64,000 nucleotides of DNA. Source: Anthoceros angustus. Lineage: Eukaryota > Streptophyta > Anthocerotopsida > Anthocerotales > Anthocerotaceae. Location of the stretch: positions 1,240,001 through 1,304,000 of the forward strand of contig MU008166.1 of assembly GCA_010909165.1 (NCBI GenBank). The letters run 5' to 3'. The position numbers and the translations under genes were made by a program. Under the pieces are notes generated by a model. It did no database searches. It worked only from the letters and a program-made list of their open reading frames with translations, and was not told where the DNA came from. Numbering within the stretch: the first letter of the stretch is position 1; every line of letters starts with the position of its first letter. Below are positions 50,501 through 61,740 of this stretch, in pieces.

Positions 50501-51600
50501 AAAGTAGACCCATCACTCAGCCTGAAGGTGCAGGAGCCTTGTCCTAAGATCTGCAGACTAGTGGTATTACGCTCATCACCTAAGTACACTCATCTATAGT
50601 AGACGAAGGAGTAAGGGATGTGAAGAGGGACTCATCCGACATATGTGGGTATGGCCCAGAATCCAGTGCAGTGCATCCCACAAGGTAGACAAAGCAATTT
50701 AGGATTTTGACCATGGGTTTGTTGGAATCTGCAGGCTTGTCTCTGACAACAGCGCTGGCAGTAGAACGGGAAGGCTTGCGAGGCTCCCCGGCCTTCTTTT
50801 TCCTACATTCATTCGCCCAATGACCAGGTTTGCCGCACCAATTGCAATTACCAGTGCGTTTTATAGAAGGGCCTGCCTCATGGCGTTGGCCTTCATTTCT
50901 GTTGCCCTGGTTGGAAGTCTGTATCCGCGTTTTATCTCTTTGTGCCCCTCGCCCACGGAAGGCTGTCAGCACTCTGTCAGCTTTGGCTTTTCCAGACCCT
51001 GACATGAGCCTGCTTTGCTCTTCCTGGAAGAGTGCACCTATCACCTCGTCTAAGGTGATTTGAATCTGTCTCCCAGCAGCATCGGCAGCCATAGCCTGTC
51101 GGATGGGGACATTATGGGCAGATACGAAATTTTGATAACTGGGTGGCAGGCTGGTGAGCAATTGAGCTATCACGTCCACCTCGTCCATCACAGTACCAAG
51201 TGAGGTAAGTTGAGCTCGAAGGTGTCTAAGCTTGCTGGTGTGAGCAAGAACTTTGTCTCCTTCTCGCATTTTCAATCCATAGAACTCCATACGCAATGTA
51301 CAGAGTGTGAGGACGTTATTAATCTTGTACTGGCTTTCCAATTGTGACCAGATCTCGCTGGCTTTGGTGAGGAACTCAATCTGAGGGATAAGGTCCTCAG
51401 TCAGGCCAGAAACAAGGAGAGCGATTCCAACACTGTTGGAATGTGACCATTTGTCTTTATCTGCCGGGGGAGCAGTAGGAACTGGTTCAGGGATAGAACC
51501 ATCGACAATGCCCCAGACTCCTCGAGCCAACAACGTCAACTTCATCCGCACTCTCCACACCTCGTACTTCTGGCCATTAAATCATGCCCTTGAGTTCAGA
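47553..51600 (-). repeat. 2.02-kb tandem duplication of gag-protease-integrase inside the copia element
   Basis: CGATTGTCTAACTTCCG at 47554 recurs at 49576, giving a period of about 2,022 bp. Unit 1 is about 47553-49574 and unit 2 about 49575-51600. The right part of unit 1 and left part of unit 2 (about 48.05-50.5 kb) are base-degraded relative to the other copy. The duplication may be real or a mis-joined unpolished read. Confidence 0.8.
47561..48425 (-). pseudogene. Copia integrase
   Basis: The pre-integrase segment (HARLGHLNRKSL, then CETC) is at 48425-48153. The core is at 48033-47581, with SDNGTEF, IVPYTQQQNGVAERKNQTLM and ARAMLLWSGLP-like text, including the catalytic Asp and Glu. A frame break separates the two parts. 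The partly decayed second copy is at 49583-50023. Confidence 0.85.
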
Positions 51601-51689
51601 TGTAAAAACAGGATTGTATGGGCGAGGAGGGACAGGAGGTGGAGAAGAGGGCGGAGGAAGAGGTGGTGGGGGAGGAGTGATGTTAGACA
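50580..51689 (-). pseudogene. Copia gag and protease
   Basis: Starts at 51689 with MSNITPPPPPLPPP, a proline-rich N-terminus, then a frame break, then 51560-50580 with the gag core (WSQLESQYKINNVLTL, YQNFVSAHNVP), the zinc knuckle CNWCGKPGHWANEC and the altered protease site CTALDSGPYPHMSD (normally DSGATxHM). Confidence 0.85.
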
Positions 51690-52019
51690 TGCTGGGTTGA
51701 CCTAGGTTCAAGGTTTGAGCAGCAAAAGTCAACTCACTGAAAAAAGGTTAGAAAGTGATGCTGCTAAATCATCCAACAGCCAATCGTCCATACATAATTG
51801 GCTAACAGGTGTCTCTGCATGTGCAGGGATGCAGCTACAGGATGAAGGGAAAGGGCACTCGAGGAGATCTCGAAACAACATGCTCATTGCCAAACGACAG
51901 AATGAACGGGTATGTTCACAAAACCCTAACCTTGAAAATGCCCTTTCACGTGAACTGTCCTGTTCACGCGAAAACCCTAACGGCTTTCATCCGCGAGGGA
52001 TGGTAGGCGTACAATCCAT

Positions 52020-52358
52020 TCATTGCACCATGGAGATGGGTTCAGGCGTGCTGGAGCGCTGCAATTTCTGGGTGAGCAAATCCAATCGATCACTAATGTA
52101 TGCAATTTCAACAGAAAGCTTGTCAATTCTGGTTATGACCCTGTTGATACTGAACATGTCATCACCATGCGTGCAAATCATGTGAATAAGCTGATCATAT
52201 CGATTATCAATGCGCCAGGCCAGGAAATCACGGTCAGATTCCACACCACTGCCCAAATTTTGCGCAGTCCTTTCCTGCTGTAAACCCTGAAAAGAAGTAG
52301 TCTGATTTGCTTCCCTGTTCTGTGCAGATCCTCTACGACCACGCCTACGAGAAGGCAT
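52020..52358 (-). CDS. Short leader open frame of the copia element
   Basis: 112 codons starting MPSRRRGRRGSAQ, downstream of the primer site and before gag. A heptad-like C-part (RIDKLSVEIAYISDRLDLLT) suggests a coiled coil. The family is not recognised; it may be an extra reading frame or an upstream gag part. Confidence 0.4.
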   Translation of the reverse strand: MPSRRRGRRGSAQNREANQTTSFQGLQQERTAQNLGSGVESDRDFLAWRIDNRYDQLIHMICTHGDDMFSINRVITRIDKLSVEIAYISDRLDLLTQKLQRSSTPEPISMVQ

Positions 52359-52852
52359 TATGGTGTAGGTCTGTTAGAATTAAGGGTTTGAATCATGTTT
52401 TAGAAAAACATTTGTAAATAGGCTGATTCTGTCGTGCAGGGAAAAGAGAGGGATTTTAACAAAATTCAGCCAGCATAGGAAATTGCTGCTGAGTCCTGTT
52501 GAAGTCCCTGCTGCTTTTCCTATTTTGGATCAGAAAATCAGGCCATATAAAATTCTGAATTTAGAATTTCATTTCTTCTTCCTGCTTGGCAGCGGAAGCA
52601 CATAGGATGGTAGTCTTAGATCAAGACTCGTGTTTGCTCGCCTGTTTAGCCGCATAGAGGCTACTCTATAAAACACGGTCAGAAGATCCTTTGATTGTAT
52701 AAATATACCAATCACCTAACCAAACTAATACATCAATAGCCTCAATCCATAAACAATGGATCAGGACTGATAAACTCCAGGATCGACCGGTATATGATAT
52801 CCTGGTCATGGGGATCAGGAGCCATAGTACTTTAAACCATGCTCAGATACCA

Positions 52853-53053
52853 TGTTTGGGATGTGAAAGCAGGAGAAGAGAGCATAAAGCAATTGTTGAA
52901 TATGAGAATGAATACAAAAAGAGTTTAATAAAGTATACATATGAGCCTATACTAGGCTAGGCACCCTTTCATCTAAACAACCCTAATATAAACTGCCTAA
53001 ACATAATTAACCCAGGGGAATTAACCCGAAGCGAGTCAGGTTAACCCCGAACA
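52853..53053 (-). repeat. Copia 5' LTR (right end)
   Basis: 201 bp, TG..CA ends, with the primer binding site immediately inside at 52852-52841. Confidence 0.9.
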
Positions 53054-53112
53054 AGGAGCCAGCATAAGGTTTCGAAAGTACGGAGCTTATCGATTGTGTC
53101 CTTACGTGTGTT

Positions 53113-54029
53113 CTCATGTGCAGATCCTCCAGAATCCATGTGGATGTGAAACCCAATATCTTGCTGGATGATAACATGATTGCCAAGCTTGCGATTTTGG
53201 GATCTCTAAAGCCATGGCTGAGTTTGACACCCATGTCTCTACCAAGCCCGGTATCAGGGTATGCTTTTCACACACTCTACGTGGGCAAAGGTGTACCATC
53301 CGGAAGAAATGCATGGCGGTGTATGTGGCGGTGTATTTGGACCCCGAGTATTTCTTGAAGTGGCTACCTACTAGTGATGTATGCCTTTGGAGTGGTAATG
53401 ATGGAGCTGGTGACTGGTCAAGCGGCGATTGATCATAAAAGACACGAAGAGTATAACTCGATTGAGTGGGTGAGTGGCGGTCGAGATCCTTTTGGAATTT
53501 TCTCTCTGCAGATCTAAACTTACAACATGGTTCATTCGTTTGAATGTAAGGAAACGCTATAGAGCTGGTGGAATAGCCTCCATCATCGACCCATTAATCG
53601 AGTATGAGTACTCAAAGGATGCTTCGCGGCATGGTGAGCTTGCTCTTGCTTGCACCACATTCAACAAGGACGAAGGCCAAACATGAAGGTGCGTGTAGGT
53701 GATTGCCTCAAGTTTGACTTGGACCCCGAGGGAGTGAAAGGCCTTGGCCTGGATTTTTCCCTCATGTCGGTGAATCGCCCGCATCGTGGAGCCCACGCGG
53801 AGCCACATTTGGCCATTCAGTCAGTGTATGGGCCAAGCTCCCAAGTGTGAAAGGGGAGAGGAAGGCAGTAGAACGAGAACGCTCGCCCCAGCCTCGTGGA
53901 GTTTACATCACCTTCGATTCCGAGTATCTCGACACCAAGATCCCGAGGCACAACAACAGTAAAATTGGTGACGACAATCGAGACCAAGATGATTCGAGGA
54001 GCCTTATGCAGAAGAACAAACCACGCTGA
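53113..54029 (+). pseudogene. LRR receptor-like kinase 2, 3' part
   Basis: Continues the kinase of the gene broken at 44431. After a CAG acceptor (about 53121) it reads VKPNILLDD, MIAKLA and a damaged DFG region (AILGSLK), then DPEYFLK, VTGQAAIDHKRHEEYNSIEW in pieces, and the tail GVYITFDSEYLDTKIP ending KNKPR. The HRD motif is altered (IHVDVKP) and several one- to three-base losses shift the frame. The intron now holding the copia element would have run from about 44432 to 53122. Confidence 0.75.
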
Positions 54030-54631
54030 CGGATTGTCATCCATGATGGACCTCGAATGCATGCAAGGCATCCGCTCGAGGGCATAACAAATTGGACTCG
54101 CCAGGAACCCGAATAATCGAGCTTGTCACTAAATGGGAATGTTCTAGGAAAGCTATGCAAGGAGAGCTTTCACATTGTGACATGAGAGTTTCCTTCCTTT
54201 TCTTTATCTGAGGCATGTAATAGTCATGAGTGTCTGATGGGTTTTAAGTTTTGCGAGCCGCAGATCACGCAGCGTCCTAGCTTGCTGGACATTTCGCCAA
54301 GGCTGCGTCATGATTTTGCAAGATATATGGTAAGCATGGAATTGTACGGTGATTTTGTAAGCTCCAGATGCTTTGGGTCTCGTATAATAACCTTTCCGGG
54401 TGAACAATTCTTGAGTACGTTAGACTATCAAGTATCTCACACAGAAGCTCAAGGCCGAGCAAGTGAACTCCTCGGCCTCCTTGACATAATTTTGATATAA
54501 TATTTTAAAATATATTTTAAATTTAAAATTTATAAAGATCTTGAAGATAAATAGATTAGCCTAAAAATGTTTGTGAGTGGGGTTTGTCTCGTTTCATTCT
54601 TAGAGTAGAGTAATTAAGCTTATCTCTCTAT

Positions 54632-54747
54632 GCCTTGGTGCAAGTAGCTTAGGCATACCATTGGTACAAGTTGTTAAGTACCAAGTCCCATGACTGAAAA
54701 CCATCTTTAGTGGACTTAAATAAAATTATTCTTCTTCTTCTTCTTGT
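54632..54747 (+). mobile_element. Short retroelement-like repeat, copy 3, ending in (CTT)n
   Basis: 3' half only: CCTTGGTGCAAGTAGCTTAG, ACAAGTTGTTAAGTACCAAG, CCCATGAC, AGTGGACTTAAATAAAATT and (CTT)n. Matches copies 1 and 2 block by block, more than 30 kb away. Confidence 0.65.
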
Positions 54748-55000
54748 AATTTTCTCATGATGTTAAATGTATCAACATTACATTCCATAAAATGTTGTGC
54801 ATACCACTTTTGTTGCTGCCTAAAAACATGTACGGAACACTTTTGTTACTGCCTCCACTTGAATTAAAGTTTTTTTTTCGTATAATCATGGCTGATTGGA
54901 TATAAAAAAATAAATACAATTGCAGAAGATTATGAGTTATAATTGTATGAGGACTAAAGCCTAAAACTAGAAATCAAGCTGAATTGAAGTTATCACTGTC

Positions 55001-58000
55001 CGATTGGGAGTAGCCATAATTTTAGGAATATCGTCATCACTAACTTCTTAATTATCCAAGCCAATCCTATGTAAGCCAATCGACAATGCTTGTCACCACT
55101 TCAAGGGGAATTTGGTGAATCATCGCGGGCATCTTCTACGTCAATCTCGTCCTCCGTCACCCGATGATGCTTCCACCTTCTTCAACACAATCCCTTGATG
55201 CTTAAAATCTTCTTGAATTTCCACTGGTTGGACGCCATGATCGCTTATTTTGATGATCAATTACGAGGGACGCACTTACATCCATATGAGCACTTCCTCT
55301 ACGCACAACCAAACAAAACAAATCTAGGTGAATATAGGTGCAAACCAATAAGAATAAGAGATAGCAGCTCGCACATCATGGTAGGTTCAAAGGTGAATAT
55401 AAGTGCAAACCAATAAGAATAAGAGACAGCAGTTCACCCACCATGGCAGGTTCAAACACCGCTCTCCTCAAAAAGTCTAAGATAAAATAAAATTTTAAGT
55501 CTTTCACTATGCAATTGGCATGATCTATTGTTCTTAATAGGAATTCGACATTGTTTCTTTTGCCATAGACTTAGTTTTGCAATCTTAAGAAGTGTGAGGC
55601 TAAAGGGTGGATGAGTAAAAGCGGCGCCGGTCCAATGTGTCGCTGACTGAGCGTCCACTTCTTAGATGATGGTCCGCGTTACGAGCTTTGTCATGTGAAC
55701 ATGGACGAGCTTATCACCCACAAAAATTGACACGAAGGATGGCATGAGGTCCTTGATTGCTACTTGTAAACTAGGATTTGGTTTTAAAATTGGACGAGTG
55801 AGAGGATGAGATGCTGGACGCCTGATTCAATTATATGGCCTTTATGCCATGTTACATCAGGTCATTGATGCACACAATCATGTGGCCCTTTGAAGCTCTT
55901 TCCCAGAGGTTGCCTATCCAGTGCCTAGAACTAGGACCAAGCTAAGCATTGAGAGCCACAATGGTCCACACTTCTTTCAAGTCAATCTTGTCTTGCTCAC
56001 AGAATTGGATGCCTTTCGGAGACAACAAGACATCCGCTGCCTCTTTACTGTCAGCACCTCTGCCAGATCCAAGGACTAGTGAATCTGAAGGCCTTCACTC
56101 AGCCCTTGAGGTGGATCAAAAGCACACGGGAGCCGTGACTGGCAAGGTTCAATTAGTTCGCGGATGATATTAGCGTAGATATTGTTCCTTTTGTAGGGCT
56201 AGTTCAGATTTTTAGTTTCCTGCTTCCACCTCCTTTTGCAGCCTATATGTATTTATTTATGAATTAATCTGATTGATAATTCTACCAAAATTAGAAAAGA
56301 TGAGATGCCGGAAAGAGGGAACATTGTGAATTAGTGCTACTCAAATTGTTCATTGACAGATGGTTAGGCCTTACAGTAGTTCTGCATACCAACAACAATT
56401 TGTAGTAGTTCTGCATACCAACAGCAATATGGTATCTGACCGTTTGACCAGCATGGGGCTATTCCTTTGCGAAGCAAGAGAACAACATTCAAAGTGAAAC
56501 ATTCCAAGAAATGTTGGTAGAGGCTCGAGATAACTACTCTCATGACATTGTAATGGCCAACAAAAATGTCAAAACGCTTAAACAACAAATTCGACAAAGG
56601 ATGAGCTCCCACCTCCGTATGGTTTCTAGTAGGCACACAATGTTAAGAGATACTAAAATACAAAATACTAATAGAATGTCATCTAAAGACTAAAATAAAG
56701 TGTAATATGTAACAAATTACACTTCTTTATAAGTAGTCGAAGAGCCCTAGCAACATATTCACCCGCCAAGCAACTGCGTAGGTTTGTTGCATTACTGCAC
56801 TGCTCCAACTGAGAGTTCTCGCCCGGACTTGGCAAAGACGCACGCCTCCTCCTCACGAAGAGCCGCCTACGCCACCAAAACGTCAAGACGGCTAGCAACT
56901 TCACGGTGCCTGAAGCCCCTAGTGCAATCAAGACACCATCGGGGAGAAGAAGGAGGAGACACCAAGCTAACTCATCCCGGATCGAAGGCGATCAAGGGAA
57001 GACGAAATGCCGACGGGCATCATCGTGAAGGTGCCGAGGAAGCCCGCATGGAAGATGCGCGACATGGAAAGCGGGTTTCAACATCCGATTGGGAGTAGCC
57101 ATAATTTTAGGAATATCGTCATCACTAACTTCTTAATTATCCAAGCCAATCCTATGTAAGCCAATCGACAATGCTTGTCACCACTTCAAGGGGAATTTGG
57201 TGAATCATCGCGGGCATCTTCTACGTCAATCTCGTCCTCCTCACCTTCTTCATGCTTCCACCTTCTTGACACAATCCTTGATGCTTAAAATCTTCTTGAA
57301 TTTCCACTGGTTGGACGCCATGATCGCTTATTTTGATGATCAATTACGAGGGACGCACTTACATCCATATGAGCACTTCCTCTACGCACAACCAAACAAA
57401 ACAAATCTAGGTGAATATAGGTGCAAACCAATAAGAATAAGAGATAGCAGCTCGCACATCATGGTAGGTTCAAAGGTGAATATAAGTGCAAACCAATAAG
57501 AATAAGAGACAGCAGTTCACCCACCATGGCAGGTTCAAACACCGCTCTCCTCAAAAAGTCTAAGATAAAATAAAATTTTAAGTCTTTCACTATGCAATTG
57601 GCATGATCTATTGTTCTTAATAGGAATTCGACATTGTTTCTTTTGCCATAGACTTAGTTTTGCAATCTTAAGTGTGAGGCTAAAGGGTGGATGAGTAAAA
57701 GCGGCGCCCGGTCCAATGTCGGCCGGGCGTCCACTTCTTAGATGATGGTCCAGCGTTACGAGCTTTGTCATGTGAACATGGGCAGCTTATCACCCACAAA
57801 AATTGACACGAAGGATGGCATGAGGTCCTTGATTGCTACTTGTAAACTAGGATTTGGTTTTTAGAGTGAGAGGATGAGATCTTTGGGCCTTTGATTCAAT
57901 TATATGGCCTTTATGCCATGTTACATCAGGTCATTGATGCACACAATCATGTGGCCCTTTTGAAGCTCTTTCCCAGGAGGTTGCTCATCTTTGTGCCTAG

Positions 58001-59190
58001 AACTAGGACCAAGCTAACGTGGGGGGCCACAATGGTCCACACTTCTTTCAAGTCAATCTTGTCTTGCTCACAGAATTGGATGCCTTTCGGAGACAACAAG
58101 ACATCCGCTGCCTCTTTACTGTCAGCACCTCTGCCAGATCCAAGGACTAGTGAATCTGAAGGCCTTCACTCAGCCCTTGAGGTGGATCAAAGCATACCGT
58201 GGGAGCCGCATCGAGGTGTTCAATTAGTTCGCGGATGATATTAGCGTAGATATTGTTCCTTTTGTAGGGCTAGTTCAGATTTTTAGTTTCCCTGTTTCCT
58301 AATTCTCCTTTTTGCAGCCTATATGTATTTATTTATGAATTAATCTGATTGATAATTCTACCAAAATTAGAAAAGATGAGATGCCGGAAAGAGGGAACAT
58401 TGTGAATTAGTGCTACTCAAATTGTTCATTGACAGATGGTTAGGCCTTACAGTAGTTCTGCATACCAACAACAATTTGTAGTAGTTCTGCATACCAACAA
58501 AGAATATGGTATCCTAATCGCTTGACCAAAGATGGGGCTATTCCTTTGCGAAGCAAGAGAACAACATTCAAAGTGAAACATTCCAAGAAATGTTGGTAGA
58601 GGCTCGAGATAACTACTCTCATGACATTGTAATGGCCAACAAAAATGTCAAAACGCTTAAACAACAAATTCGACAAAGGATGAGCTCCCACCTCTGTATG
58701 GTTTCTAGTAGGCACACAGCTAACAGCAAGAGAGATACTAAAAATACAAAATACTAATAGAATGTCATCTAAAAGACTAAAATAAAGAAGTGTAATATGT
58801 AACAAATTACACTTCTTTATAAGTAGTCGAAGAGCCCTAGCAACATATTCACCCGCCAAGCAACTGCGTAGGTTTGTTGCATTACCTGCACTGCTCCAAC
58901 TGAGAGTTCTCGCCCGGACTTGGCAAAGACGCAGCCTCCTCCTCAAGAGCCTACCGCCACCAAAACGTCAAGACGGCTAGCAACTTCACGGTGCCCAGAA
59001 GCCCCCCCCCCTAGTGCACCGAAGACACCATCGGGGGAGAAGAAGGAGGAGACACCAAGCTAACTCATCCCGGGGATCGAGTGCAAGGCGATCAAGGGGA
59101 AGACGAAATGCCAGACGGGCATCATCGTGAAGGTGCCGAGGAAGCCTGCGGAAGATGCGCGGACATGGAAAGCGGGTTTCGAACATCCCA
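55001..59190 (+). repeat. 2,085-bp tandem duplication of unidentified sequence
   Basis: CGATTGGGAGTAGCC at 55001 recurs at 57086. Unit A is 55001-57085 and unit B 57086 to about 59190. Each unit holds an inner 68-bp direct repeat (GTGCAAACCAATAAGAATAA, 55338 and 55397 in unit A). A 71-72 codon frame recurs in both but has no known motif. A GC-richer end (about 56930-57085 and 58990-59190) reads TGIIVKVPRKP in one frame, unidentified. Unit differences are mostly small indels. Confidence 0.8.
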
Positions 59191-61740
59191 AGGATGTGAT
59201 CCACCGACCGCAACCATTCCTGTGAAGAAAGAGGCACCACAAGGAGAAAGCTACGGGCGCCCAAAAGCCGGGCAGCGAACGTGGAGGAGGTCGCACAGGC
59301 ACTTAAAAGCCTGTAGTCCGGTCGAAATCTTTATGCATGTGCCGAGGTGAGTTTTCACCCCTTGACGCCGCAGAGTTGAGCATGATCGACAAGGAGTGTC
59401 CTTGGCGATCACGGAGGTGTGGATCGCCCCATTGGATGGGGGACGAAAAGGGCCTGCAAACCAGCTTGAAGGGTACGGGTCAAGAGGTACCGGGGACCGA
59501 GGGCAAAATGACCCCAGCCTGGACCGAACATACGAGTTGAGCTGTATGGCGAACCCCAAAAGCGGACAAAGGCTGACCAAGAGGGGTGCAACCCATGACC
59601 ACCGCCAACCACCAAACTAACGCCCACACCGTAACTCAAGACCTAAAAGCCGGGTGAGATCCTCAGAAATGGAAGAAGCCCAACCGAAAAGCGTATATAA
59701 AGAATCAGATGAAAATGGACTCACGAACATGTAATAGAGCTCACAACAATCACACAATCAACCGAACCATCAATCAATCGCAAACATCTAGGGCCTAGCA
59801 TTCACCGCAACACCTAGGGCATAGCACTCGCAACATCTAGGGCCTAGCATTCACCGCAACACCTAGGGCATAACACTCAAGAACGTAAAGTCGCTGCCTG
59901 CCTCTGGGGCCTCCGACGCCTGCTCGATTTTTTCTGGGAGAAGGGTGGAATTCTAGAGAGAAATTGACCTGTTGGTCATTTATTTACCGAATACAAGAAA
60001 TTTATAACAATGAGTAGAAAATAATGTAGGGTGAAAATAATCCACTATCCACATGTTGAAACCATAACAGTAGGGTAGAAAAAAATAACCACCAAGTGAA
60101 AACCAGGTACATCTCGATAGAAGGCCATTCTAGAAATCCAACCAAAATCGCTAAATCTGGCAGTAAAACAAATTCAGTTAAATAATATTCATTGAGATTA
60201 CCTAACATATACAGTTCGCACAAAAAAAATAAATAAATCCAAAGAACTAACCGGCCAAGAATAGATTTGCACCTTGAGCTATCTGTGAGGCAAGATGCAA
60301 TGTTATGAATCATGATAAACCAAAACATCGCTCTTTAATTAAAGATGTATAAAAAACATTGTTCCCAAAGACCAAGATATACGTAACAATAGATGCTTGC
60401 AAATCCTATATAAGGTTAGAAACACAGAACACAATCTTACCGAATTTCATCAACGCATCCTGAACCAAGTGATAAACGAACCCCAAACGATCTGCATTGG
60501 CCACAGACGGTTTATAAGCAACTGAAAAGTCGAAGAGCACCTTACACAAATTGTATCTCGAACCAAAGATGAACAAAACCTGGAGAACTTACAACAAAAC
60601 CGCGAAAACTTACAATGTGTATTGGAGCTTTTTAGACTGACTTCCAGGAGTTTCCGGACGTACTCCTAATGGTCTCCACCGACCAGAGTTTCCTAAAAAG
60701 GCAAGCCGAGCGTAAGATTACGAGGAAATGGAAACACATTGTAACAGTATAGAAAGCGCTTATGCTTCAACAAGATAAAACAACGGAAGAACACACAGAA
60801 CCAACATGAAATAAGAACAAAGCAAGGAGCAAGTAACGCCTTCGAGAGAGCAAGTAAGATGCAACGCATACGTGGCGTAAGGCAAAAGACAAAGTAAGCA
60901 GAGCGATAATCGAACAAGTGAAAACCGCCCGACGTAACCACATGCAAGAAACCACATATACAGAGGTGAAAAGCCAAGACACCACAGCCAGCCAGAAGCA
61001 AACCTAATCATAGAGCCAGCCGCACCGGCAACGATAACTAGAGTGATCGGAAAACAAATCAAGAACAGGCGCAACACCAGAGAACAACAAGACACCATAC
61101 TGAAACAAGCAATCATGAAGGAGCAAGTTGGCCTTTAACCTTCAGAAACCTTGGCCTTCGAAACCAAAATAACCTTGGCCTTCGGGAAGAGGGAGATGGC
61201 CTTCTGAACCAAAAACAAAGTCACCTTCACAACTGAAATACAACACCAAAAACAAAGTCACCTTCGCAACTGAAATACAACACCAAAAACAAAGTCACCT
61301 TCACAACTGAAATACAACACTAAAACTACACCGGACCTTGGCCTTCGGACATACCTATCCTGCAAACAAGACGCAAACCAAGAGACCCTTGGCCTTCGGA
61401 CATGCAAACCTATGCCGACAAGACAAAAGGAGCAAACACAGGAAGACCTTGGCCTTCGGAGCAGGCCGTCGAAAAGACCTCAGCCTGCGGAGAAAGCCCT
61501 TAAATAGCCTACAAAACCTAGATTTCATCCCTCCTGCTTTCCACTGCCTCTCTCTACCAGCCTCATTTGAATTTCCGAACCTAAACTTCCGAGCGAGTCC
61601 AAACCTAACTAAGTTCATGATGGTTTTCGCGTCACTTACCTTTCCAAACCTACCCTCACTTTGCCAAACCTAGCCTTGAACCACCAAACCTAACCTCGAA
61701 CCTCAAACGGTATGTAATACCTAAGCTCCCACTCGAAGCA
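59191..61740 (+). other. No gene recognised; short tandem repeats and a TATA-like box
   Basis: GTATATAA at 59693-59700 is TATA-like. A 58-bp unit (CATCTAGGGCCTAGCATTCA and ACACCTAGGGCATA) is duplicated at about 59787-59873. At about 61214-61325 a 43-bp unit (ACAAAGTCACCTTC.CAACTG, AAATACAACAC) is repeated three times. ACCTTGGCCTTCGGA-like motifs recur about eight times between 61140 and 61470. Together they may mark the LTR or leader of an undefined element. Confidence 0.45.

Larger units (their letters stand above)
44466..53053 (-). mobile_element. Ty1/copia LTR retrotransposon inserted in an intron of LRR-RLK 2
   Basis: LTRs at 44466-44658 and 52853-53053 start TGTTTGGGATGTG and end CCGAACA. 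The perfect 5-bp duplication AGGAG flanks them (44461-44465 and 53054-53058). On the minus strand, TGGTATCTGAGC (52852-52841) directly abuts the right LTR and matches the initiator-Met tRNA primer site. AAGGGAGG (44666-44659) is the polypurine tract beside the left LTR. Gene order on the minus strand is gag, protease, integrase, reverse transcriptase, RNase H, the copia order. The first 130 bp or so of the two LTRs are essentially identical, so the insertion is recent. Confidence 0.93.

Noticed and set aside
47553-51600. Methylated-cytosine deamination as the cause of CAG/CTG differences
   Set aside because: Deamination predicts C to T or G to A. The observed changes alter or remove the middle base and increase CG.
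53113-54029. Third LRR-RLK gene
   Set aside because: Only kinase exons downstream of the copia insertion point are present, and they pick up exactly where LRR-RLK 2 stops.
60693-61116. Hydrophobic minus-strand frame resembling a membrane protein
   Set aside because: The plus strand is purine-rich, so the antisense frame is Leu/Phe/Cys-rich by composition. No ATG context or homology is recognised.
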